From the NCBI RefSeq assembly GCF_030272615.1, contig NC_081410.1, forward strand, positions 141,617,349 to 141,681,348: 64,000 nt of DNA, given 5' to 3'. Every line of letters starts with the position of its first letter. The first letter of the stretch is position 1. The stretch is from Cryptomeria japonica. Its lineage: Eukaryota > Streptophyta > Pinopsida > Cupressales > Cupressaceae. The notes beneath the pieces are model-generated. The model worked only from the letters and a program-made list of their open reading frames with translations, was not told the DNA's origin and did not search any database. Made by a program: the position numbers and the translations under genes. Positions 23,185 through 36,413 of this stretch are shown piece after piece.

Positions 23185-24386
23185 TGTAGTGTCATAAAAT
23201 TGCGACCCCTGCAATTTTAACCACATTTGGGGTCCTCACCTTGGCGACGACATCTCCTTCCTTAACCAGGGCCTTTTTCTGCATTTCCAACCCTTCACTC
23301 TTCCTCCTTCATGTCTTGTGTTTGATTTAGACCTTGTTCGAGCCCCAAAATAGGGCAGGATAGTGGCATGGCGCCCATGTCCCCCTAGGATAGGGGCATG
23401 GCGCCCCTGTCTTCACCCCTTAGGGTGGTCCTATGTTCGGTCTGCCCGATCTCCTATGCATTTCTTGTCTTTGGGGTTTGTTATTCCTCTTTGTTGGCCT
23501 TTGGTGGTTGAAATTTAATCCTTGAGGCATGTATAAAAGGGAATTCAATACCCTCATTCAGGGATGGATGAAAAACGAAAGGACAGATAGAGAGCATAAG
23601 GAGAAGATACAAGATTTTAAGGTCATCATCAAGCATTCAAGCATTCAAGTCTTCTTCATTCATCCATTGGAGCAACATTACAACATTCATTTGCAAGCAT
23701 GTGTGTGTGTTAGGGTTTTGTCATGTTACATGCCATTTCATACAACATTTGTGGTTACATTCAAGAAGCAAAGCAATCATCATCAACAAGTTGCAGATCT
23801 ACAAGGTATACATCTCCATTGTTTACATTCAAGCATTTGCAATTACTTTCTTTCTAGGTTGATTCCTCAACCGGGGTTTGACTGAGGCAAACCCCTATCC
23901 ACAACCCCCCTTTCTTCTCTTTCTGTGTGTAGGTTGCAAGTGCACAACTATAATTGTAGGTTTGGGCTTCATTTGCAGAGACGGAAGAACCCTTTTCGTT
24001 TCGCAGATTTTGTGGCGGACCATGTACATTCCCGCCATAGTCTCGACGACTTTTCTCCAAATTTGCAAGGCAGATCCATGTCAATCTAATTAGCTCAGAT
24101 GCGAATTTACAACGCGATCCCGAACCAGTAGCTCCTCATTTCACTCATTTCTTCTCCCTTTTCCACATAGTCAACAAGTCAACTTTCTCATTTACAAAAG
24201 AGGGTGAATCACACTTCAACCACTTGCAATCCACTCAGAATTCACGTCTTGTTCCCTTCGGATTTGGATCTAGCGGATTCAACCCCTCTTTTGAATGTAA
24301 AGTTCCTCCCAAGTGAAAATCATCCTAGTGGCTTCCTTTCTCTCTCCTAAGTGGGGAGTCACTAGGATCCAATTTTCCACTTTACA
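23185..24386 (+). mobile_element. solo LTR, copy B (opposite orientation)
   Basis: It starts TGTAGTGTCA and ends near TTTACA. The flanks are CATAA and CATAG (4 of 5). It carries two GC-rich hairpin copies at about 23350-23425 (GGGGCATGGCGCCCCT type). It lies 452 bp from copy A in inverted orientation. Its right end is less certain than its left. Confidence 0.6.
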
Positions 24387-24391
24387 CATAG

Positions 24392-27300
24392 AAATTCAAA
24401 TTACTATAGACATTTAAGATAATCAAATGACTAAATTAGATAATTTTTATTTTAACTTCAAGACCACCTATCTCCCAGGGTCATTATTATTTTTGATTAA
24501 TCACATAGAGTAGTTAATCATGATACTGTATTGGAGGTTCCTTGAATATGTAGGTTTTATTGTGGCAGAGTAATCTTTGATTGCCAAATCCTCATGCCAG
24601 ATTTAGTTGCAATTTTAATGCCTTTGACATAGCTCCAAAATCTCAACATCACTGGCACTTTTCCCAAGGTTGACGGTAGAAGAAACCACCATAGGTGTTA
24701 TTCCTTAGGATATTGTTTCTTTCTAATGCTTTTGGATTACCTTTTATAACCTTGTCAAAGTTTACTTTATCTACCTCTCCTATAGAGGTTTCCATTTCCC
24801 TTTTGATTGTGGCAGTTCTCTCATATCCTTCCTACCTTCACCTGTACCAAACAATGATATAAGGCCAATGGCAATCACTTGCGGGTATGCTCAGCACTAA
24901 TCAATGAGCTGAATGTATTTGGTTTGGCATGAGTGGAAACCATCACCAAATCACAGTCAGTTAAAGGGCATCGTTTGGTGTGTATCATCATAAGAAATCA
25001 TCAAATTTGAGAATGCTATGAACTTCAACTCAATGGCCTAGAAAAATCAAGCAAACAAATAATCTAGTACAACAAATTCATAAGATACAATATTTATTTA
25101 GTCACTTTATGTGTGTAGCTTTACTTGATATTGTAAACACCCAAAAATTGCACCATGCTTGCGCACACTAACTTACTAACATTTCTGCCTTAATCGATTA
25201 ATTGATCAAGTGTCATTCTTCTAATTCAAATTTTCTATTTTCCTAATCATTTAAATCATGTCATCATTAATCATTCATTTCCTAATATTAGTTGAATAAT
25301 CTTTATTATTTGATTAGTTCAATCCCACTTTAATCAAATAATCTTTATTATTTAATTAAATTCAATTTTATTTTTCTCATAATTGAATAATTTCTTTAAA
25401 TTATTTAATTAGCTAATTATTTCATCATAATTAAATAAATTTTTATTTACTTAATAAAATCTTAATTATCTTATTCCAAAAATCAAGAATGGAAACAAAT
25501 CTTTATTTAGTTTTATTTAATTAATTTAATTTCTAATTATCCTCATCCGAATTCAAAAATGGCAATAAATCGAGAAAATGATTTTAAAAATTAAAATAAA
25601 TCATTATCCAATTTAAATCAATTATTTTCTCATATTCTCCCAATTTTCGAAAATGGAAAGTATTGCATCATTTGCTTTATATGATTTTCAAAAATCATTA
25701 TCATATCTTCCTAAAAATTGAAAATGGAAGTACCCAGTTAGCTTCTGATTTTCTTGATTTATCTTCTTGAAAAATATCTCTTTAATCTCAATTTAAAATT
25801 CGAAAAAGGAGATATGCCCAGTCAAAAGCCGCTTTATACCATCTTTTTTAATCTATCTTGATTCTCCAATCTTGTCTTCAATCTTCTATAAATTCATCAA
25901 TCTTTTCCATAATCTGAACCACATCTCAAGTATCCTCACGCTGACGATTTTGCTATCATTTTGCTTCTATCACACTTGCATTTTGTAGATGAGATCCACA
26001 ACACATTTGGAAGAAAAAGAGAAACAATGGAGGTCAATTGAAGGAGGTTTTGTTTGGTTTGCATTTCTTTCTTATATCTTATCTTCAATTCTTTCATTGA
26101 ATGTGATAGGAGTTGATTTCATTTGCAATTAGGTTTGTGGTTGCCTAATGTTACTGCTTTTGATTCTCATTTCTGATTTCCTACCTCACAGATATGACTA
26201 CTATCCAATTGATTTCAGTACTTTGTTATCCAAATGTTATGATTTTGATGGGTTTTACCCCGTCATCCATTTTTTAATGCAAACCGTGGGTTATTTTCAG
26301 TAGACAGACTAGTATGGACAATTGTGGCTTTTGATCCAATCATATGTTTTATTGTGGGAACAAAAGGTTATACCTGATCACCCACTCATCCCATTTCATC
26401 GTGAGAGATATTGTCTCTAAGATATTACTCTGTAACCAATATTCTGACTATCATGAAAAGGGTTTTACTCTAATCATCTGTTTTACCACAGGAGCCATAG
26501 GTTACTCAACCATCCAATTGGTTTAGATGTTTTTCCCTATCATATGTTTTAACCACAGGTTTTAGTTCATACTGTGCCCCTTCATAGGAGAATGATATTT
26601 TGTAGAACCAATTTTTATATTGTTAAATACAATATTTTTTGACATTTTGTATGAGTAAGCATTTCATTTTAATCAAAACAATTGCATGCAAATATCATGT
26701 CTCAGTGGAGTTCACTGGATTGTCAAAATACCTCAGTCAAGCGAAGAAAATTTGATGTACTTGATTCAAAAAATTGTTGCAAAAAAGTCTGTTCCAGTCA
26801 AATATTCTGTTTTAGAAACTCTTTAGCAGATCAGATAAAATATTTTGTTTTCAAAATGGGCAACACAGTGAAGGCAAAAATTAAAGAAATATGTTTGTTG
26901 AAAGTTAAATGCTGGCCATCGATGCCAGAAAGTCATAGTTAAGGCAGAGCTAATCACTGCAACAATTCTAGTTGTTTTTCTGGTCAACTGGTACTCTTAT
27001 CCGTTATTTTTGTTTTGATTGGGTCATTAATTTGACAGTGAACTTTAAGGAATAAGACTGGCTACTCAAACAATGGAATGAAAATGCTAGTTGGCTTGGT
27101 AAGATCATTACTGGAAAAAAAATAGAAAACTTATTCTGGGTAGGTTAGATAGGGAAAACTATGGGTTCGACTCAATTTGACTTTAATGTTATGCTACTAA
27201 ATATGGTTAAAGAAAGTACAAATGATGATGTTATAAATGATTGTATAGCACTATAGAGTTGTAAACAATGGAGTCATCTTGTTCTGACTTCTGAGTTGAA

Positions 27301-28460
27301 TGTTCTCCCTGGTCTCCACTCAAATTGTTTTTTATCCCTTCCAAGATACAGTGGATGGTTTTGTAGTTTAGTGAATGCGTGCTTGGATCATAATATTGTT
27401 TCCAGTATCCCGTTTACCAGGAACAAGTTCTTAAATTATTGTTGCAATGTTATGGCTGTTATTTGATAATTATTGAGACACTTTTTAGGTTATTTTAATT
27501 TTTTGTACTAGAGATTGCAGTAGGGTAGAAATTATGTGTACTTGTGGATTTACAAACTTGTGCACAACTTCATCATTGTGGTTAATAGTTGCCATATTAA
27601 CATTTATAAATTGAGTTCATAGTAGCAATACACTTCTGCAATTAATTCCAAGCAATTATGACCCACTACATTTGTCATGCTATTCTCCAAGTTTTATGAG
27701 AAGGGATTTCATTTTTTCAGTTATTTTATTTGGTTCATTGTTATGCTCTGAGATATAAAAATAAAGTAACAGCTGAACAGTTTTTGTTTTGGGTTGTAGG
27801 TTATTTTCAATTTTTTTTAAATTCTTCTTTGAATAGATTTCTAATAGGACTACTCCTAAAATAATAGTCCATGCTTCCTGATGGAATGACCTATTAGTTT
27901 AGGGCTAGCAATTTGAATTTTACACAAATCCTCTTAGAATGGAGTGCAATAAATTTTTTAAAAATTGCATATATTTTTTTATAATTAACTTTTTTATAAT
28001 GCACATCTATTTCAATCTATACATATTACATACTATATTTGACATGAAGAATCAAAATTAGCTTTTTCTTTATTTTTATGAACTGTAAATTGCATTTTAG
28101 TTGCTGAGTTTTTGCCTAGTTTTTCCCATGTTAAACCCGGGCAGTTGAATTCCATTTAGGCTTTTATGACACCATGTCAATGCTATGTAAATGGAATGTT
28201 TTACTATGATTGAGATTTTGATTGAAATAATTCAAATACCATTTCTCAATGTTGGTGTAAATTATGTCTCATAATTACACTTTACTTAAGTTGACTTAGG
28301 ATAATGCATTTCATTGTAGTTTGGATATGAGACACTTAGGGAAGTGTGCACATAGGGATGATGCATGTAGGAGAAATTCCACCTTTTGTGGTCTTATCTT
28401 GTTGTTACATTCCACCTTCGGTGGGTGATCCACCTCTTGTGGAATATTTTATTATTTCTC
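24392..28460. other. non-genic AT-rich intron sequence
   Basis: No coding similarity was recognised on either strand. 25140-25850 is a run of AATTAAAT-type low-complexity sequence. 26220-26570 has loosely repeated phrases of the type ATCATCTGTTTTACCACAGG, possibly a degenerate tandem repeat. Confidence 0.5.
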
Positions 28461-29255
28461 CTACTTGTTGGTGTACGTTTTTTTCATTCACCGAATATTA
28501 GAATAAAATGTCAAGGACATTCTACCCTCTCTTGATCAAAATCACTACGTATGCCAAGATTGCACAAGAAAGACCACACAGCGACTCCAAGGTTTATATA
28601 TGCGAACAAGCAACTTTGTGTTGGGTAGCTACCTTGGTTATGTATTGCTGAAATACTAGGGGGACTTACGTAGAATGGTTCACAAGTTTAGGACTTAGAC
28701 AAATTTAACAATAAGTGGTCTTTTCTTCTCTTTTTGGATTTTTTGGATTTTGACTTTATAAAAAAGGGTAAAAAAGATAAGGGTTTAGAGGTTCTATTCT
28801 ACTCCTAGGAAACTTTAGAGACGGTATTGACTAAGGCAAAGGGAAACCTCACTTTGGTTTGCCAAATCAACTAGACAAAGCAGGGTGCAATCTTCAAGGG
28901 GAATGTGTTTGTAGTTTTCACGCCTAAAGTAAATACCATTGATATAGACTTAGACATAAGTTAAGCATCCACATAAAATAGATCAGGGTAACTTTGCACG
29001 ATGAATGAAAATCATCCACTCACCAAAAGTATGAGCAAATAACTTCATCTTGAATCAACACTTATCAAATCTCGCATTCCATTTAACAACTTAAAGTAAA
29101 TTCTAATCTATTGTGTTGAAGAAATTGTAAACCATGCCAATCATTCAAATAAAAGAGATTACAAGACCTAGAAGCACACAAGCAATTTATTATCCAAAAT
29201 GACCTCTCGCAACAATTTATCAAAAATCTCACACTCTCCAAATGAGAGGAGGAAA

Positions 29256-29345
29256 CCTTATATAGGCACACAAAAGTTTTGAACGACCGATATCAAACAG
29301 TGATCAGGGGCCTAGATTGAAAGATCAAAACCCTAATTAGGGTTT
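29256..29345 (-). promoter_or_regulatory. telobox palindrome and TATA box of E3
   Basis: AAACCCTAATTAGGGTTT occupies 29328-29345, with CCTATATAAGG about 60 bp downstream on the minus strand (29256-29266). The arrangement equals those in E1 and E2. Confidence 0.65.
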
Positions 29346-30849
29346 GTTACAACTAACTACCCCTCGACCAATGAGAAAATTACATTTGAGAACACTTGTC
29401 CTTGCTAAATATAAGGCAATAATAAAAATAGAAGGTTGTTGCATTGTGAAGTGTGCCTTCGAGAAGCTTCTATGGATAAGTCAGGTTCATTGAACCTGGA
29501 CATGCTAACTTGGAACAATTTGATTGGCTGGAAGATGACGAGGCGCCACCTTAGCATGTTGGATGTCCTCTTTGAATTCTCCTATCTGTTTGGAATACTC
29601 TTCTTGTCACCATCTGATTCTGATTGGGAGCTTGTCTTTGACTCTCCAGGAGATGAAATCCTTCAAAATTTATTTAATTTTTCCATATCTTCACCAAGTT
29701 TGAGGACCCTTCTTTCTTGATATTTTGAAATTCTTTCAAGTGCCTTATGGAATAGTTTTTCCCATAGCCAGCCAAATTTTGGCCATCTTTATGCTCAGAC
29801 GAAGCTTGCTTGTGGACCCGTTTTCAATTCTAAATTTGGCTTGAAACTCCATTTGTGTTTTCCGCGATAATCCCGCCTTCAGCTGCCATTTATGATCTGC
29901 AAAACCCAAAGAAAATTAAGTTAAGATTCTTACTTGAGTGCAAATTTTGAAGGTTTGATGGCATAATGAGTTCTGATTTTGGTCCTTTAACTCCAATTTC
30001 CCAACATTTAAGTTTCAACAGGTTGCAAGCACTTAGGAATTTATTAAAGCTTTAGGAAAGCTTGAAAAGCTCAATCTGATTTGAGAATTTGGGACTGGAA
30101 TTTGTCTTTGATTAGTAACTTACTCCCAAAATCTGTGAAATAAATGAAAAATGATGAGAAAATTTGACCAAGTCGTGAAAATCAGACTCATTTTCCTTGA
30201 AAACTCCATCCAAAATTTGAAAACCAGATTGAAAACTCAATAAATCTGCCTTGAATACTCCTGTCACCTTTAGAATTTAGGCAAGAAATGAGAAGAAAGA
30301 ATGTTTGCTGTGAAAATTTTCATTTCTCCCTCTTGTAAATGCCTTAGAAAAATCTCTAATCTGTTCTTGAAGCTCCGAAGATGCCTTAGAAAACCTGAAA
30401 TGATCTTTTCTTCAAGTGTCTTGCTCTCCAAACTCGAACTGTTGAAATGAATGAATGACTCAAAGAGTTTCATTTCTGCATTTAGCAACACGATTCATCT
30501 TTCCCAAATCGAACTTATCTTTTTTCTATTTTCATCCCATACATTGAACTTAGACATTCAATAAATGATCTTGTTTCCTTGTCAATTTCAGTTCATTGAG
30601 AAAGTTTCTATTTTTGATTTTCAGTTGAGTTTAGCCCTTAGGAAAGTTTTGATTTTGTTTTGAGTTCAATAAGAAAGTTTATAATTCGAGTTTGAGTTCA
30701 CAAATCAAACTCTCTTTAATTTCTTCCAATTTTGAAACTTTCTAAAAACTCTTTCCTAGTTTGAACTTGATCAAATCTCTTTGAGAGCAAGGCAGATTTC
30801 ATTCAAATTTCTTTCCTTCTTGTTCACAGCAAATTTAAAATGTTTCTTT

Positions 30850-31500
30850 ACTTAGGGCGGACTTGAAGAGGTTCATTCTCTATTAACTTGGGTGGACTTG
30901 GCAAGATTTTTTTTCCCAATGAGGGCTAACTTTATGAATTTCATTCCTTTAGCCAAGTTGATGAAGTGTCTTGTAGGGCGGACTTCATTAACTCTTTGCA
31001 CCTCTTTCTTATTATCTCCACACACTTCTAGACGGACTTAACTCTTTGCACCTCTTGTTTGCTGTCTTCCTAAACCTTTGGGTGGACTTGATCACACCTT
31101 TGCACCATGCCAAGTGGACCTCATCAAATGTCTTTTACATGTGGGCGGACTTGGAAGAAGTTGTGCACCATGTTCAATCTTCTTCAAGGCGGACTTAGTC
31201 ATGTCTTTGCTCTTACCACATGGCAGACTTGCTCATGTCTTTGCACCTTTCTACATGGGCAGACTTCAAGAGACTTGTGCACCATATCCAATCAAGGGCG
31301 GAGTTCATAGGACTTGTGCACCACAGCATGGGCGAACTTCCTTGCTTCCATGACCAAGCTAAGTCCCTTCCAAAGCGGACTTCATGACATTTATGCACCA
31401 AGTGTGAGCGGACTTGATCAATCTTATACACCATGAGGGTGGACTTCAAGAGACCCTTGACCTTATGAACCTCTTTGTTGGGCGAACTTGGAGAGAGATG
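30850..31500 (-). repeat. E3 short-unit array (GGGCGGACTT ... TTTGCACC)
   Basis: About 16-17 degenerate copies of a 30-50 bp unit, read on the plus strand as GGGCGGACTT, 8-15 variable bases, then TTTGCACC or TGTGCACC (for example at 30977, 31079, 31142, 31256, 31297, 31373 and 31407). E1 and E2 contain only one to three isolated copies of the related GGCCGACTT or AAGTCGGCC sequence near their first TATA box. Confidence 0.85.
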
Positions 31501-34500
31501 ATCTCCATGAGAATCAGATTTGAAATCTCCATAACTTATGCATTTTAACTCGGATCTTCTTGGAATTTGAAAATTTCACACCATTCTACCCTTGAATTCC
31601 CCTAGATCCCTAAAATTTAGGAACTTGGTTTTTTTGGAGAAAATTTGAATTTTGAGCGAAATTCTCAATCATTTTCAATATAACTCTGAGCCAACAGTGC
31701 AAACCCTAGATCCCCTTTCCAAAAATAGAAAAAACAAGTATCCCTAAAAAATAGGAAAAACTTTCTAAAAATAGCCATTTCGGGGATGTGCTTAAAGTGC
31801 CCAAAATGGAACTTCCTAAAAAAAAGGAAAAAGTGAAAACAAAACTTTCCAAAAATAGAAAGTTGTCCAAATTAACCCAAATTAATTGCAATCTTCATCC
31901 TTTGGGCTTTCTAGGCACATTGACAGTGTCTAGACTCTATTCTGACCATGATTTGCACAGATTGACTTGTGACTTCGAAAACTCGGACCTTTCAAAACTG
32001 ACAAAATTGGGCGCTGGGAAGGTTGCGAGGCTCTAACAAAAACCCTAAAAAGAAAAAGCAAGGAGGGTCCCCATTTGCAATGGGGCAATGTGTGAAAAGG
32101 TCACAACACTACCTACCCCTACCTACCCTTGTTTCTCATTGAGCCACATGTCATGATTGTGTGCTCACATATCCATATGGCCTTGCCTTTATAAGTAGGC
32201 TCATCTTATTTGTATTGGTTAATCCAGTTGATTATATTTGCATATTGATGAGAATACAGTTCATTCTTGTCAAACTACTGTCTCTCTTATTTGTGCTATT
32301 CATTGTGCCCTTGATCTTGGCAAATTCTCACACTCAGTTTGGACTTATAATTGAGAAAATATTTTCCATCAGTAATAGGTTGTTAGAGGAAATGAATATT
32401 ATCTCGGGGGTTAATAATTGAGAAGAGAATTTACACAGGAAAGAATCAATTTTGAAAACCTTCCAAAGAGCTTCAAAAACTTTTAAGTCACGGCATCCAT
32501 ATTTCAACAATGAATGGTATTTCTGACAAGAGATGTGCTCCTTTTGTAATGTTTTTGTTTTTAAAATTCATCTTGTTGAGTTTCTTGTTTTAAATTTGTT
32601 GTGATACAGTTTGGATTTCATACTGCTAAATCCAATTTTCCCCCACCATAGCTAGTTTTTTATTGTAGCTAAATATGGATTATTCAATGGGGTGTATCCA
32701 CACTGTATCCAATGCAGATATGTATTTGATACAGATGAATACAAATTTAGAAAGTAATGGAGGAGTATCTGGTGGCATAAATTAATATGATTGAATAGTA
32801 AGTACATTATCCCTAGTTTCCTCTTGGCCACACATTAGGCTCACCAAGTCTTCCATGAGCAGTTAAAGTTGAGATCATAGTTTAAAGACTCGTGGACTCG
32901 CCATAGACTCACGAGTCCAGTGGCTCCATGAGTCGACTCATGAAGGACTCGCGAGGCGAGTCCTGGCGAGTCTATTTGAAAGACTCGCGTGAGTCAAATA
33001 CACAGACTCACGTGACTCAATTATGACGCCCAACAACGTTAAAAAGTGATTTTTTTTTGCATTTTTCTATTCATTTTCCTTTCTTTCTTGGTGAAAACAG
33101 GTTTGTAGTGTTTGAAGGAGGAGAGCAAAGAAGATTAAATCAGCCAAAGAGATCTAGGTAAGGATTTTTCCTCTTTTTTTTTTTTCATTTCCATGTTTTG
33201 AAGATCCGTTAAATCTTCAAAAACAAGGGGATATGCTGCCAAATTTTTTTCTATTTCCCTTCCTAACTTATTTCCTTATATTTTTTTCTTGTTTTTGAAT
33301 GCTATTTTTCCCAAATGATTCATTATCATTTTTTTTTTGTTGATTTTCTACAAAACCTTGCTGATTTTTTTATTTTTTCATGTTAAATCAGCAATGGCAA
33401 GTTCAACTCCAAGGGCAACCCCAAGGCCAAGAAGACAAAAAGATAAAGCATGGAAATATGAGATTCCTGGAAGCAAAAAGGGGGAAGTCACTTGCACCGA
33501 ATGTACAAAATGGACAACGGGTGGAATCAATAGATTAAAATACCACCTTGCACAAATAACTGGATATGGTGTGGATGTATGCCCCAATACAACTCCTGAG
33601 CTTATTAGAGAGATGAAGGCCCTTCTTGCTGAGCATGATATGCAAAAGGATGAAAGGCAAAAAACAAAAGAAGCCATGGCAGCTACAATGAATCCCAAAT
33701 TGTCCACTTTGGGTCCCATTGGTCACACTCGTGGTCGTCAGTCACTTTCATCTTTTGGTGACAATGAGGGTGAGGCTAGTGCCACTCTTGTTAGAACATA
33801 CCTTAACTTTTTTGTACCATGCAATGTTCTAGGTGTACAACCTTCACTTGAAGGTACACGGTGGAATAAAGAGAAGCATGAACAAGCAAGATATCAACAT
33901 CAAACTTTTGGTTTTACAATAATATACCTTTCAATGTAGCGAACAATGTGTATTGGGAAGGTTTGGTTAATGCATTAACAATTGCGGGTAAGGGGTTTAA
34001 GGCCCCAACAGGTTATGACTTCAGTGGGCCATTACTAGAGCAAGTTGTAAGAAATACACAAGTTGTGGTTGTTGATCAGAAAAGATATTGGAGGAGAAAA
34101 GGATGTAGCATTTTATCTGATGGATGGACGGATGGACGAAATAGGACTTTTCTCAACTTCTTGGTGGCTTCAAATGGTGCAATGGTATTCCTAAAGTTTG
34201 GTGATGCCTCAAATGAAATAAAAAATGCAGAGACTTTGTGTAATCTATTGGATGGGGTGGTTCAGGAAGTTGGAGTTGAAAATGTTGTCCAAATTATTAT
34301 GGACAACGCAATTGCATATGTATTTGCAGGTAGAATGCTTATGGAGAGGCATCCTATGATTACATGGAGTCCTTGTGCTGCACATTCCTTGGACTTGATG
34401 CTAGAGGACATTGGGAAGATTACATGGGTGAAGAAGGTGGTTGAAGATGCAAGAAGTGTCACCAAATTCATCTACAACCATACTTGGGTGCTTGCTTTGA

Positions 34501-35913
34501 TGAAGAAACGCACAAATGGCAAGGACCTTGTGACTTGGAGTGACACGATTTGCTAGCCACTTCATCACTTTGTAGAGCATTCTTAGTGCCATTCCTTATC
34601 TTAAGTAGGTGTTTGCGTCTGATGCTTGGTTGGGATCTGCATACTCCAAAAAACCTGAAGCAAAGAAGATTGTAAGCATTGTTTTTGATGAAGGGTTCAA
34701 CAAAAGTGGAGAGGAGTTGACTGCGGTAAGTAACAAACACAAAAGTAAACTTTATACAAGATAATCTATTTGCTCATTTTATTTTTTAGGGGTTAATTTT
34801 TTATTAATTTAAAATTTGTTTTCATTTCTTTAGGTGGCAGAACCTTTGGTAAGGGATCTTCGTATGGTGGATGGAGAGGGCATGCCAATGGGTTTCATTT
34901 ATGAGGCCATGGATAGGGCCAAAGAGGCCATTTCACATTACTATTTGTTGATGTGTATTTTGTACACGACCAAACATAGAATAAAATACCCAGAGGTATC
35001 TTATCCTCTCTTGAGTAAAGTCTCCGAATGCTGAAGATATCACAAAAAGGATCAATCGGAAGGACTTCAAGGTTATGCTTTGTAGGATCTCTACTCTCGG
35101 ATAAGTACTAGTGGTTGTTGTGTTTACTGTTTTTTCAAGGGGCCTTACGTACTTTCAAAGAAAGCTTGTTCGTGCAACTACCTTCCAAATGAGGAAACAA
35201 GATTCTCCTAGTACTAACAGATTTTCAAAAAAGATCAAAAGATAAAGGTTTCGAGGAAGAGATACTTAAACTAATCCTAAGAGTGACTTAATGAGGACTG
35301 GTCTTGATAAGATTTTACCAATTTCAGTATCGCCAAAGGATTACAACTCACTGGAATTGGTGCGATCTTCTAAGGGGATTCAACGATTTTCAAATCACCA
35401 AGGAGATAGATACTATCAGGAAGATACATATCAATACTTCTAATGATGATTGAACTCTTAATCAATCTTAATGTTTCCAGTTGACCACACAAGGCGTTCT
35501 TACAATCAGTAAGAAGCTAGTGGTTTGGAATGTGAGTCTTATCGAAGATCAGGCACAACATTCGTCCTTCAAACTTAAAATTTAAATGCTATCTCTACTA
35601 AGAGTGATTCAAGAAGATAAACAACCATGAAAATAGCCACAAGGATTGCAACAAAACACCATAACTTCAATATTTCATTGATCTCATAGCCAAATAAACA
35701 ACAATTGTTCAACTTTCTCTCTTCACTACTCAATTCTTTGCTACTAACAAAATTAAATTTGCTTCTCTCCAACTTTCTAACTTTTCTAACCTTTCTAACT
35801 TTTCTAACTTTTCTAATCCTTCAAAATGAAATGAGTGAGGGCTTATATAGCATCCTCAAATACAATGAACGGCCCGGATCAAAAGAAGATCGATGGCTGA
35901 GATTTTGACACCT

Positions 35914-35931
35914 AAACCCTAATTAGGGTTT
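35914..35931 (-). promoter_or_regulatory. inverted telobox palindrome in E2
   Basis: AAACCCTAATTAGGGTTT, identical to those of E1 and E3. It is followed, about 63 bp downstream on the minus strand, by CTATATAAGC (about 35842-35851). Confidence 0.8.
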
Positions 35932-36040
35932 GTTACAAAAAAGTCCCCATTTAGATAAACGTTATCAATCCATAGCCAATAAGAATTGGCATAAATAACG
36001 AGGAGACATAGACCAATAGGAATTAAGTTGCCACATCATT

Positions 36041-36406
36041 TTATAACAACTTTTCATCTAGAACTTTGTTCCCTTTCCTATGCTCTTTTCTAGCATATTC
36101 AATGAATCTGGACACAATTCCCTCAATCTCAGCAATGGGAATCTCAGGAAGATTCTTCATTCGTTCTTCCAAGTGAAGGACTTGATCAAAAGCAGTGAGA
36201 AGAGTCGCCTCCCACCCAGGCTCAAGTTCTTTGGTCTTCTCAATCAGGAACATAGTAGCATACATCTGATCTCGCTGCCTTTCTGTGACGATGTTTTCCT
36301 CTTTGCAAAAGATTATTCTGATCTTGTCTTCCAATTCATCGTTCTTCTAATCCATCTTGATGAGAACCTGCCGAGTAGTGGATCCACCGGTCCTGGGGGT
36401 CGTCAT
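36041..36406 (-). pseudogene. E2 ORF, internally deleted
   Basis: The ATG at 36404-36406 follows the acceptor by 7 bases and gives MTTPRTGGSTTRQVLIKMD, then a TAG, then a frame from KNDELEDKIRIIF to GNKVLDEKLL and stop at 36041. The start matches the E1 ORF start (MAAPKASGSSTRQALIKED) and the end matches the E1 ORF end (about 75 residues, very similar: EVLHLEERMKNLPEIPIAEI), while the roughly 1,000 residues between are missing. Retention of both ORF ends, with the middle deleted, makes E2 a deletion derivative of an E1-like parent. Helical and charged; function unknown. Confidence 0.7.
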
Positions 36407-36413
36407 TTGATAC

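Larger units (their letters stand above)
28466..32108 (-). mobile_element. element E3: third copy of the giant LTR-like family
   Basis: On the minus strand it starts TGTTGTGACC at 32108 and ends CACCAACA at 28466. The flanks CTACT and CTACC match at 4 of 5 bases. It is 3,643 bp. Its start repeats the E1/E2 start, including the CCCCAT...ATGGGG stem-loop. It holds an array of GGGCGGACTT-type units instead of the E1/E2 hairpin array, a candidate 227-bp 5'-UTR intron (29897-30123), an ATG at 29887-29889 with only a short decayed frame (MAAEGGIIAENTNG), the telobox palindrome (29328) and a TATA box. No LTR pair is present. Confidence 0.7.

Noticed and set aside
26344-26942. Two short plus-strand frames (60 and 86 codons)
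   Set aside because: Low-complexity intron sequence, no splice-phase link to the host gene and no recognisable domain.
29897-29933. 37-bp intron in E3 (donor at 29933)
   Set aside because: Too short for a plant intron; the donor at 30123 gives 227 bp, matching E1 and E2.
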